Assembly: GCA_964563855.1 (NCBI GenBank)
Contig: CAZLYU010000008.1
Location: forward strand, 15,308 to 79,307
Reading direction: 5' to 3'
DNA from: JAFGRR01 sp964563855
GTDB lineage: Bacteria; Planctomycetota; Phycisphaerae; UBA1845; Fen-1342
Length of the DNA: 64,000 nt
Below are positions 41,887-49,746 of this stretch, one piece after another. Position numbers and translations under genes: made by a program. Under the pieces are notes generated by a model, which searched no databases, was not told the origin of the DNA, and saw only the letters and a list, made by a program, of their open reading frames with translations. Numbering within the stretch: the stretch's first letter is position 1; every line of letters starts with the position of its first letter.

Positions 41887-43545
41887 ATGACCACCATTCA
41901 CCGTTACATCCTGTGGCAGATGCTGAAGTCGCTGGCGATTGCGTTGCCGGCGATGACGGCGCTGGTCACGCTGGCGGGCGGGGTGTTTAGCATTATTCGC
42001 TATCCCGGCGTGGGGCCGGCGGAAGTGTCGGTGCTGTTGCCTTTGCTCACGCCGCTGGTGCTCACGTTCACGCTACCGCTCGCGACGCTGCTCTCGGCGA
42101 CGCTGATATACGGGCGGATGGCGGCGGATAATGAGTTCACGGCCTGCAGCGCCGCGGGGATGAACGTGCATCGGCTGTTTCGCGCGGCGGTGTTGGTCTC
42201 GGTGGTGGTGGCGCTGGTGACCACCGTGTTCATCAACTATGTGTTGCCTGGCTTGTACGGGCAGATTCGCACGTATGTGAGCACCAACTTTCGCGGCATC
42301 GCGGAGAAGAGTCTGAACACGAAGGGGCATGTCGCGCTGCGTCGCGACGCGGTTCAGTTTTATCTCACCGGGGCCAACGTGCAGACCGAGTTTGCCCGCG
42401 ACGCGCTGCAGCGGAACAACTGGGATCCCAATCTCGGCTATCTCAAGGTCGACGAACCGCTGTTCATTCATCTGAGCGGCGAGGGTGAGCTGCAGCAGTT
42501 GATCTCGGCGGAAATGGGGTGGGTGGTGTTTGACACGCAGCGCGAGCCGATGCAGATCGAAGCGCTCGTGACCGACGCCGTCGTGCTGGCGCCGCCGGAC
42601 CGGCGAGCGCGGCAGGCGTCGCAAGTGATTGGGCCTTATGCGTTCGAGCTGCCGCTGCCGCCGAACATTAGTTTTTTCGATCTCACGCGGCTGCTGGAGA
42701 TCTATCGCGCGCCATGGACGTTTACGCCCGTGGCCGACGCGATTCAGCAACTGGTTGACCGACGGGTGGTCGAGGCGGTGGCGGACGGTGTTGAAGACCG
42801 GTTGGACGCCGGCGTCCCGCTGCGGGCATCGGATGGCGCCACGCTCGAGCTCAACTATACGGCGGTGGAGCGGACGGGCGCGGTGACATGGCGTTTGAAC
42901 GAGGTGCGGTTGTCAACGGCGCGCGATGACCCGCTCCGCCCCACGCAGTGGACGGCGCCGGCGGGTGTGCTCGAAGGCTTCATCGACCAGACCGCGGCGC
43001 CCGGCAGCGATCGCTTCTTGTTTCGACTCGCGTTGGAGCGTGACGCCGAAACGCCGGTGGTGGCGAGCAATCCGGGCTCGGCGGCGTTTGAAGGGTCGCG
43101 TGAGCAGCAGCGGGCGCTGTTCGAGCCGTTGCGGTCTGCAGCACTGACCGCGTCGGCGTTAACGGACGTTTCGCCAGAGGCGGTTTTGCAGGATGCGGTA
43201 GCCGCTGGCGACAGCGAGCAGCAAGCGGCGCTCGTGGCGCTGGTGGACGACGTGCGACGCGAGGCGGCGTCGCTCGTGCACTTCCGGTTCGGGTTTGCGG
43301 CGAGCGTGCTCGTGACGGCGCCGCTCGCTGCGGCGCTGGGCATGCTGTTTCGCGGCGGGCGTACGTTGACGGCGTTTGCTTTGGCCTCGATTCCGGTGTT
43401 TCTGACGGTCACGCTGTTGGTGGCGGGTCGGCAGACGGCGGAGAAGGCGGGTACGGAGTTGCTGGGGGCGGGGATCATTTGGGGCGGTTTGCTCTTCCTG
43501 CTGGCCACGACCGTCACGTTCGTACGCGTGGGGATTCGTCGGTGA
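41887..43545 (+). CDS. lptF: LptF-like LPS export permease, enlarged
   Basis: 552 residues against roughly 360-390 in E. coli-type proteins. Six helices flank a periplasmic domain: MTTIHRYILWQMLKSLAIAL, VSVLLPLLTPLVLTFTLPLA, AADNEFTACSAAGMNVHRLF (the conserved coupling loop) at the start; FGFAASVLVTAPLAAALGML and VGRQTAE-like end. An extra region of about 180 residues (roughly 220-430) enlarges the periplasmic part. LptF pairs with LptG and the LptB ATPase to pull LPS from the inner membrane towards LptA/LptD. It overlaps lptG by GTGA, so the two are made together. No lptB was seen in the window. Confidence 0.88.
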   Translation: MTTIHRYILWQMLKSLAIALPAMTALVTLAGGVFSIIRYPGVGPAEVSVLLPLLTPLVLTFTLPLATLLSATLIYGRMAADNEFTACSAAGMNVHRLFRAAVLVSVVVALVTTVFINYVLPGLYGQIRTYVSTNFRGIAEKSLNTKGHVALRRDAVQFYLTGANVQTEFARDALQRNNWDPNLGYLKVDEPLFIHLSGEGELQQLISAEMGWVVFDTQREPMQIEALVTDAVVLAPPDRRARQASQVIGPYAFELPLPPNISFFDLTRLLEIYRAPWTFTPVADAIQQLVDRRVVEAVADGVEDRLDAGVPLRASDGATLELNYTAVERTGAVTWRLNEVRLSTARDDPLRPTQWTAPAGVLEGFIDQTAAPGSDRFLFRLALERDAETPVVASNPGSAAFEGSREQQRALFEPLRSAALTASALTDVSPEAVLQDAVAAGDSEQQAALVALVDDVRREAASLVHFRFGFAASVLVTAPLAAALGMLFRGGRTLTAFALASIPVFLTVTLLVAGRQTAEKAGTELLGAGIIWGGLLFLLATTVTFVRVGIRR

Positions 43546-44648
43546 CGATTCTCGACCGCTATCTCACCCGCTCCTTCGTGACCAGCTACGTCATTCTTGT
43601 CCTGCTGGCGATCGGGGGCGTCATCGTCGGGGATGTGCTGATCAACTTTGACGAGTTCGTCGAGCAGCGCGACATGAACGCCGGCGACGTGCTGACGTTC
43701 ATGGTCGACTACTACAGCTACAACGTGTTGCTGTATTACGCGCAGCTCGGCGGGCCGTTGCTGGCGGTGGCGGCGGCGTTCACGTTGGGCGGCATGCTCC
43801 GCAACAACGAGCTCACGGCGCTGATCGCGTCGGGCATGCCGCTGCAGCGGCTGACAGCGCCGATCGTGTTCAGTTCGGCGTTGCTGCTTACGGTGTGGTT
43901 TGTCAATCAGGAAGTGGTCATCCCGGCGGTCGCGCACAAGATTGCGCGGGATCGGGACGACATCAGCGGCGCGCGGACGCGCGGGGCGTACATGATTCGC
44001 GACCGTCAGGGGGCGTTGCTGATCGCGCAGCGGCTCGACCCGCGCGAGGGGGTGATGGAGCGGGTCATCTTCATCACACCCGACGCCGACGGTCGGCCGA
44101 GCACGGTGATCGACGCCGATCGCGCCGAATATGATGCGGAGGCCCAGACTTGGCGTTTGGGCGAGCGGGGACGCTACATCACGCTGGAAGATGCGCCGAC
44201 GCTCGACGGGTTTGGCGGCGCGTTTGATGATCGGCTGGAATGGCGTCCGATTGGGGAATACGCGTATGGGTTGTCGCCGGAGCAGTTGGTCTTGTTTCAG
44301 CGTGCGGAGTGGGCGGAGCTGTTGAGTCTGCGTGAGATGAACGCGCTGGTGCGCACCCCGAATCTGCCGAATCGACCGCTGATTGTGATGAATCGACACA
44401 TCCGACTCACGCAACCGCTGATATATTTCATCCTGGTGCTGTTGGTGACGCCTTGCTTTCTGACGCGTGAACCGGGCGCCTTGCTCGCGGCGAGCGGCGC
44501 GGCGGTACTGTTTGGCGCCGGTTTGCTGGGACTGACGTTTGTGATGAACGGCTTCGTGAACGAGGCGAACGCGGCGCTGCGCGTGTGGACGCCGATCTTC
44601 GTGTTCGGCCCGGTCGCCGTGCTGCAACTGGCGAATGTGAGGACTTAG
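43542..44648 (+). CDS. lptG: LptG-like LPS export permease
   Basis: 368 residues, six helices around a periplasmic beta domain: YLTRSFVTSYVILVLLAIGG, GMLRNNELTALIASGMPLQR (coupling loop) and GRLLGLTFVMN-like end. Works with LptF and the LptB ATPase in LPS transport. The GTG start overlaps the lptF stop by 4 bases. Length is normal, which makes the enlarged lptF partner stand out. Confidence 0.9.
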   Translation: MTILDRYLTRSFVTSYVILVLLAIGGVIVGDVLINFDEFVEQRDMNAGDVLTFMVDYYSYNVLLYYAQLGGPLLAVAAAFTLGGMLRNNELTALIASGMPLQRLTAPIVFSSALLLTVWFVNQEVVIPAVAHKIARDRDDISGARTRGAYMIRDRQGALLIAQRLDPREGVMERVIFITPDADGRPSTVIDADRAEYDAEAQTWRLGERGRYITLEDAPTLDGFGGAFDDRLEWRPIGEYAYGLSPEQLVLFQRAEWAELLSLREMNALVRTPNLPNRPLIVMNRHIRLTQPLIYFILVLLVTPCFLTREPGALLAASGAAVLFGAGLLGLTFVMNGFVNEANAALRVWTPIFVFGPVAVLQLANVRT

Positions 44649-44741
44649 CGACGTGAGCACAGCCTCGAGCAATGCGACTCACGCGGAAGCTCGCGCTTCG
44701 GCTACTTCAGTCTTGCGACTCTTCGATTCGGGACACTAGCG

Positions 44742-45428
44742 ATGGCGCACATTCTGATCATTGAAGACGAACCGGAACTCGCTTCGGGGCTGCGCGACAA
44801 TCTGGAGTTTGAAGGCCACACGGTCACGCACGCCCCGGATGGTGAGCAAGGTCTGCAGGCGGCGGCCGAGCGGCAGCCCGACCTTGTCTTGCTTGACATC
44901 ATGCTGCCGGGAATTGACGGGTTCGAGGTTTGTCTGCGGCTGCGGCGCAATGGATTTACCGCGCCCATTCTGATTCTCAGCGCCCGCGGTCAGGAGATCG
45001 ACAAGGTGCGCGGCCTCGAATTGGGCGCCGATGATTACATCACCAAGCCGTTCGGGCTGAAGGAGCTGCTGGCGCGGATTCAGGCGTCGCTGCGGCGAAT
45101 CGAGAAGCCGGCCACGCCGTCGGCCGACACGTTTCAAGTTGGCGATCGCACGGTGGATCTCAAGCACCAGAAAGTGGTCGGCGGCCCGGATGGCGAGGTT
45201 CCGCTCGGTTACTACGAAACCGAGATTCTGCGGATGTTGCACGGCAGCGTGAATGTGGCGGTGCAGCGGGCGGCGTTGCTCGAACAGATCTGGGGCGTCG
45301 GCATGGGCCCGGTCGACCGCACCGTCGACAATCACATTGTGAGCCTGCGGCGCAAGCTCGAGCCGGACCCCAAGAAACCGCAATATCTGCTGACGGCGCA
45401 CGCGGTGGGTTACAAGCTGGTGCTCTAA
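44742..45428 (+). CDS. OmpR-family response regulator
   Basis: 228 residues. The receiver domain shows ILIIEDEPELA, phospho-acceptor D52 in LVLLDIMLPG, S80 and K102 in GADDYITKPFG. The winged-helix output domain has TVDNHIVSLRRKLEPDPKKP and GYKLVL. It binds DNA when phosphorylated. No histidine kinase sits beside it; the nearest, at 27634, is 15 kb away, so the pairing is only a hypothesis. It lies between lptG and the gmhA-gmhB pair on the same strand. Confidence 0.95.
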   Translation: MAHILIIEDEPELASGLRDNLEFEGHTVTHAPDGEQGLQAAAERQPDLVLLDIMLPGIDGFEVCLRLRRNGFTAPILILSARGQEIDKVRGLELGADDYITKPFGLKELLARIQASLRRIEKPATPSADTFQVGDRTVDLKHQKVVGGPDGEVPLGYYETEILRMLHGSVNVAVQRAALLEQIWGVGMGPVDRTVDNHIVSLRRKLEPDPKKPQYLLTAHAVGYKLVL

Positions 45429-45458
45429 GACGGCCAAGCCACGGAGGGATGACGTCTC

Positions 45459-46034
45459 ATGGATGCGATGATCACCGACTTTCTGACCGAGCATCGGCAA
45501 GCGCTCGCTGCGCTCGACGCGACGCGGCTCGGCGAAATCGAGGCCGGGGCGCGGCTGATCAGCGCGGCGCTCGAGGCGGGCCGCATCGTCTATGTGTGCG
45601 GCAACGGCGGGTCGGCCGCGGATGCGCAGCACATCGCCGCAGAGCTCGGCGGGCGGTTTTTGAAAGACCGTCGCGGTCTGGCTTGCGTGGCGTTGAGCAC
45701 CAACAGCAGCACCCTGACGGCGATCGGCAACGACTACGCCTACGACGACGTGTTCGCTCGGCAGGTGGACGGGTTGGTGCGGGCCGGTGATGTGCTGTGG
45801 GGCATCAGTACGAGCGGCAACAGTGGCAACGTGCTGAAGGCGGCGAAGCGCGCCCGCGAGCGCGACGCGCGCGTGCTCGGCTTTACGGGTGCGAGCGGCG
45901 GCAAACTGGCTGAGCACTGCGACGTGTGCTTCAAGGCGCCCTCGAACGTGACCTATGGCGTGCAGCAGTTGCATCTGTTGGCGTATCACATGACTTGCGG
46001 CATGGTGGAGCGCGACGTTGCGGGGGATGTGTGA
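45459..46034 (+). CDS. gmhA: Phosphoheptose isomerase (SIS domain)
   Basis: 191 residues. CGNGGSAADAQHIAAELGGR, TIGNDYAYDDVFARQVDGL and GISTSGNSGNVLKAAKRARE are GmhA signatures (sugar isomerase fold). It converts sedoheptulose 7-phosphate to D-glycero-D-manno-heptose 7-phosphate, the first step of heptose activation. Its stop overlaps the gmhB start as GTGA. The two-gene order is classic. Confidence 0.92.
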   Translation: MDAMITDFLTEHRQALAALDATRLGEIEAGARLISAALEAGRIVYVCGNGGSAADAQHIAAELGGRFLKDRRGLACVALSTNSSTLTAIGNDYAYDDVFARQVDGLVRAGDVLWGISTSGNSGNVLKAAKRARERDARVLGFTGASGGKLAEHCDVCFKAPSNVTYGVQQLHLLAYHMTCGMVERDVAGDV

Positions 46035-46606
46035 CCACGCGCGACCCGCCTGTTCTGCGGCCGGCGATCTTTCTTGATCGCGACAATACGCTCGTCTACG
46101 ACCCCGGCTATCTGAGCGATCCGGCGCAGGTGCGGCTCTTGCCAAGGGTCGGGGCGGGCTTGCAGCAATTAGCTTCGGCTGGGTGGCGGTTTGTGCTGGT
46201 GACGAACCAGGCCGGCATCGCACGCGGCAAGTTCACGGAAGACGACATGCACGCCGTGAATCAGGAGATGCAGCGTCAGTTGGCGGCCTTTGACGTCGCG
46301 TTGGCGGCGATTTACTTCTGCCCGTATCACCCGGACGGTGTTGTGCCGCACTTGGCGCGCGATCACGACGAGCGCAAGCCCAACCCGGGCATGCTGCTAC
46401 GCGCCGCGCGCGAGCTCGCGATCGATCTCCCCCGGAGCTGGATGATTGGCGACACGCAGCGCGACGTCGAAGCCGGACGTCGCGCCGGCTGTCGCACGGT
46501 GCACGTGCTGTCCGGCGAACAGACCACGCCCGCTCCGGAAGCCGACGCGTGCGCAGCGGATTTCGCGGCGGCGGCGGCGGCCGTGATCGCCGCGACGCGT
46601 ACCTGA
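46031..46606 (+). CDS. gmhB: D-glycero-D-manno-heptose bisphosphate phosphatase
   Basis: 191 residues of a HAD phosphatase. AIFLDRDNTLVYD holds the nucleophile Asp pair, LVTNQAGIARGKF is motif II-like, and IGDTQRDVEAGRRAGC is motif IV. It removes the C7 phosphate from the heptose bisphosphate. A CPYHPDG and a RDHDERKPNPGM stretch are typical zinc-containing loops of GmhB. The GTG start overlaps gmhA by 4 bases. The kinase step that should come between GmhA and GmhB is not found in the window. Confidence 0.9.
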   Translation: MTTRDPPVLRPAIFLDRDNTLVYDPGYLSDPAQVRLLPRVGAGLQQLASAGWRFVLVTNQAGIARGKFTEDDMHAVNQEMQRQLAAFDVALAAIYFCPYHPDGVVPHLARDHDERKPNPGMLLRAARELAIDLPRSWMIGDTQRDVEAGRRAGCRTVHVLSGEQTTPAPEADACAADFAAAAAAVIAATRT

Positions 46607-46664
46607 CGACACGGACGAGGCGCTCGCGACACGATGCGACGTGACCCACAGCCGAAAAAACACG

Positions 46665-48866
46665 ATGCATGACGCCGACAGCCAGCCGCAGAATGCGACG
46701 GACTCGACCGCGAGCAGTTGGCGGGGCTGGAAGGCGGCGATCTGGTGCGTCCTGGGGGCCGCGGCGGCGGTGCTGGTGATCGCCGCGGTCGCGCGTTCGC
46801 CGTACCTGTATGTGTCGTATGTCATCTGCGAAGACGCGTTTTACTACAGCGTGCCCGCGTGGCATTACGTGCAATCGGGTGTGCTCGCGCTGGATGGCCG
46901 CAACCCGACCAATGGTTTCCACCCGTTGTGGATGTTGGTGAACGTGGGCGTGGCCTTTGTATCGCCGAACAAGTATGTGCTGGTCTACGCGACGTCGCTG
47001 CTCGGATGGGCGTGCGCGCTCGGGGCGTTTCTGGTCGTGAGTTTCGGTTTGCGTTTGAGCACGGCGAGCCGCATGGCGCTGTTCGCGCTGCTGTTTGTTT
47101 CGCCGCTGGCGCTGTGGTGGCTGAACGGGATGGAGACGGGCCTCGCATTGCTGGCGCTCGCTGCGGGACATGTGTGCGCCGTGATGCTTGTTCGGCGGCC
47201 GCGCGGCGTGTTGATCTGGCTGGCGGGCGGTCTCGTGCTGGGTTTGATGGTCGTGGTGCGTCTGGACTACGCGATGTTCGCACTGGGTTATGGGGCGGCG
47301 GTCGTGGCGATGGTAGCGCGGCGCCGGGCGAGCGATCCCGAGACGTGGCGTCGCTTCGCGTTGGTTCCCCGTGCGGTTGGCGCGGTGCTCGCCGGCGCCC
47401 TGCCGATTGGTCTGTATCTGGTGTGGAACTGGACGTCGTTCGGTGAGCTTACGCCGATCAGTTCGATCGCCAAGCGCTTCTACGCGAATCAGGCGGGTCA
47501 AACCGGGTTTGAGCACTTGTGGGTCAACGCGAGCGCGTATTTCACGAACTATGCCGGCTTGATACTGCGGCCGTGGGCGAGCGATACGCGCGTGTTCGCC
47601 ATTGGCGGCGGCGTGCTGCTCGTGCTGGCGAGTTGGGGATTGCTGCGCGCGCTCGGCCGGGCCGCGTATCGGGCGGACGCGGCCGGCGGGCTGGCGTTGT
47701 TGCTGGTCGCGCTGAGCGTCGTGCATGGGTTGTTGTACGCCCACCAACTCGGGCACTTTGCGCGCGACGCATACATCGACTGGTATTACCCGCCGCAGAT
47801 TCTCGCGGGCGCGCTCTTGCTGGCGGGCGCTGTGCAGGTGGCGCGGGAGCGTGCGTGGGGCGCGATTCCGGCCGGAGTGGCGGCGGCGATGATCGTTGGG
47901 GTGGTCGGCGCGGCTGGGGTGGAGCGTCTGCAGGAACTGACCCAGCGTCGTGATCTGAACGTGTTTGTGCGCGTGGCGTTGTTCGGAAACCGTTTCACGC
48001 CTCCGGGGAGTCGCCTGGCGGCGCTGAGTGCGGGCACGCAGGCGTTTCTCGCAGAAGACGGCCGTACGGTCACGAACATTGATGGCTTGATCAACACGCC
48101 GCGTTTCTGGCGCGAGTATCAGTCGCAAGGGCGGCTGAACGATTACTTACGGGCGGAGGAGATCGACTACTTCGCGGACTACGTGTCGCTGTACATCCCC
48201 GACCCGATTTGGGGCGACGTGCAGTTTCCTCCGTCGACGGCGCCGCGCTCCGCGGTCGAGATCATGACGCAGTGGCCGGCTTGGGGGACCGAGCATCTGC
48301 ACTATCTGCGCATCCGGGAGACCCCCGTGGATCTGGGCGCGAACTGGGCGAGCGTGTTGGGGCCGGCGATCACGACGTCGGCCGTGGCTCCGCCGGGCGC
48401 CGATGGCGCGTCTGGTTCGAATGCGGCGCTGTTGGGCGCTGAGCCTGCGGGTCGCGGAGAGACCGCAGCGTTTGAACTGCCCGTCGGGCACTACCGCATT
48501 TTGCCGCTGATTGAAGTGGTCGAGCGGGACGCGGGGCTGGCTGGCGGCTCGCTTGCGTTGCGCGTGAGCTGTCGAGCAGGTAGCGGCGCGACGTTTGGGG
48601 AGCGTGGCGTGCTGGTGAGTCAACTGCCGCCGGCTGGCAGCGCCACATCGATCACGCTGTTCGCTGCTGTTGCTGAGCGGGCGTCTGACGCGACGATCGT
48701 GTTCGAGGCGGTCGCCACGGGTTTGCGGGTGCGTGTGCCTGAGGTGCGGTTGCTGCCGATCCTGCCGCCGCCGCCGCTGACGGTTGACGAGGTGGGCGCG
48801 TGGTTGGCGGCGCCGTCGTTCGGTCCCGGTCTGTTGCCGTCAGATCAGGCGTGGGGCCGCGACTGA
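46665..48866 (+). CDS. GT-C-like polytopic membrane protein
   Basis: 733 residues. About ten to twelve membrane helices in the first 440 residues. An early ICEDAFYYSVPAWHYVQSG with TNGFHPLW is the acidic motif and following block of a family of lipid-linked-sugar glycosyltransferases with a GT-C fold. The C-terminal 300 residues are outside the membrane and include GHYRILPLIEVVERDAGLA, perhaps a beta-sandwich. No clear Shine-Dalgarno; the GTG at 46641 is an alternative start. It probably adds a sugar to a lipid-bound or protein acceptor on the periplasmic side; acceptor unknown. Confidence 0.8.
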   Translation: MHDADSQPQNATDSTASSWRGWKAAIWCVLGAAAAVLVIAAVARSPYLYVSYVICEDAFYYSVPAWHYVQSGVLALDGRNPTNGFHPLWMLVNVGVAFVSPNKYVLVYATSLLGWACALGAFLVVSFGLRLSTASRMALFALLFVSPLALWWLNGMETGLALLALAAGHVCAVMLVRRPRGVLIWLAGGLVLGLMVVVRLDYAMFALGYGAAVVAMVARRRASDPETWRRFALVPRAVGAVLAGALPIGLYLVWNWTSFGELTPISSIAKRFYANQAGQTGFEHLWVNASAYFTNYAGLILRPWASDTRVFAIGGGVLLVLASWGLLRALGRAAYRADAAGGLALLLVALSVVHGLLYAHQLGHFARDAYIDWYYPPQILAGALLLAGAVQVARERAWGAIPAGVAAAMIVGVVGAAGVERLQELTQRRDLNVFVRVALFGNRFTPPGSRLAALSAGTQAFLAEDGRTVTNIDGLINTPRFWREYQSQGRLNDYLRAEEIDYFADYVSLYIPDPIWGDVQFPPSTAPRSAVEIMTQWPAWGTEHLHYLRIRETPVDLGANWASVLGPAITTSAVAPPGADGASGSNAALLGAEPAGRGETAAFELPVGHYRILPLIEVVERDAGLAGGSLALRVSCRAGSGATFGERGVLVSQLPPAGSATSITLFAAVAERASDATIVFEAVATGLRVRVPEVRLLPILPPPPLTVDEVGAWLAAPSFGPGLLPSDQAWGRD

Positions 48867-48912
48867 CGCACGGGCCGGCGCAGTCGTGGCGTGACTGACG
48901 ATCGGAGCGCGT

Positions 48913-49746
48913 TCAGGGGGCGGCGGGGGTGAAGTCGGCGGGTAGGGGTTTGCGGCAAACGTAGAGCATGTGCGGGTATGGCAGCGGGTCGCGCATGGTG
49001 TGGGAGGTGACGTCGAAGCCGGTGGTTCGCAGCACGGCGCGCAGGTCGGCCCGCGACCAGTACCAGACGGGCTCGTTGAAGCCGACCATCAAGCGATCGA
49101 GCGCGAGCGTGAACCAGCGTTTGTAGACTGGGCGTCGATCGACATCTTTGACGATGAGGACGCCGCCGGGGCGGAGCGCGTCGTGCAGGCGTGAGATGAA
49201 CGCGGGGACGGTCTCGCGCGGCAGGTGGTGCAGCAGGTCGAGGGCGTAGATGGCGTCGTAGGTGCGCGGGAGCGCGAGTCGCGACGCGTCGCCGTGCTCG
49301 AAGCGGGCGTTGCGGATGCCGGTCTGACGCGCCGCGAGGCGGGCCATGACGATGCGGCGCGCGTCAAGGTCGTAGCCGTGGAGGCGGCGCTGCGGGCCGC
49401 CGGCGGCGTAGTAGAGACTGAAGAGGCCGAAGCCGCAGCCGATGTCGAGGATGTCTCCGCGGCGGGGCAGGTATTGGCCGATTTCGTTGAGAAAGTTCTG
49501 ATGGATAATCATCAGGCGAATCTTGCAGTAGCCGCGGACGACGCGGCTGCGGTATGCCGAGGTGATGCGGCGTAAGAGTTCGCGCTGAGCGCGGAGGGCG
49601 TCTTCCGACATGAGGTCGGGGTCTGACGAAGCGGCATTCGGGTTTGGGAACGGGGGGCTGGGGAGGTTTGCGGGAGCCCGCTGGGCGTCGTCGACTCGCG
49701 GCGCTGCGCTGCGTGGTGCATCGGAGACGCTAGTGGTTTGCGACAT
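48913..49746 (-). CDS. Class I SAM-dependent methyltransferase
   Basis: 277 residues. GDILDIGCGFGLFSLYYAAG is motif I, YDAIYALDLLHHLP is motif III-like, and LHDALRPGGVLIVKDVDRR follows. The N-terminal 40 residues are Pro/Ala-rich and not conserved in type. The C-terminal WYWSRADLRAVLRTTGFDVT is typical of ubiE/cyclopropane-like enzymes. Substrate unknown; sugar or lipid methylation in O-polysaccharide is plausible from context. The ATG at 49746 has GAGAG upstream and overlaps the adjoining gene's stop by 17 bases; ATG 49758 would overlap more. Confidence 0.85.
   Translation of the reverse strand: MSQTTSVSDAPRSAAPRVDDAQRAPANLPSPPFPNPNAASSDPDLMSEDALRAQRELLRRITSAYRSRVVRGYCKIRLMIIHQNFLNEIGQYLPRRGDILDIGCGFGLFSLYYAAGGPQRRLHGYDLDARRIVMARLAARQTGIRNARFEHGDASRLALPRTYDAIYALDLLHHLPRETVPAFISRLHDALRPGGVLIVKDVDRRPVYKRWFTLALDRLMVGFNEPVWYWSRADLRAVLRTTGFDVTSHTMRDPLPYPHMLYVCRKPLPADFTPAAP

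Noticed and set aside
42855..44672. A 605-residue minus-strand frame across lptF and lptG
   Set aside because: Antisense to recognised membrane proteins; Arg/His/Gln-rich with no motifs.
46233..48128. A 631-residue minus-strand frame across gmhB and the GT-C-like gene
   Set aside because: Antisense to recognised genes and full of Arg/Gln/His runs.
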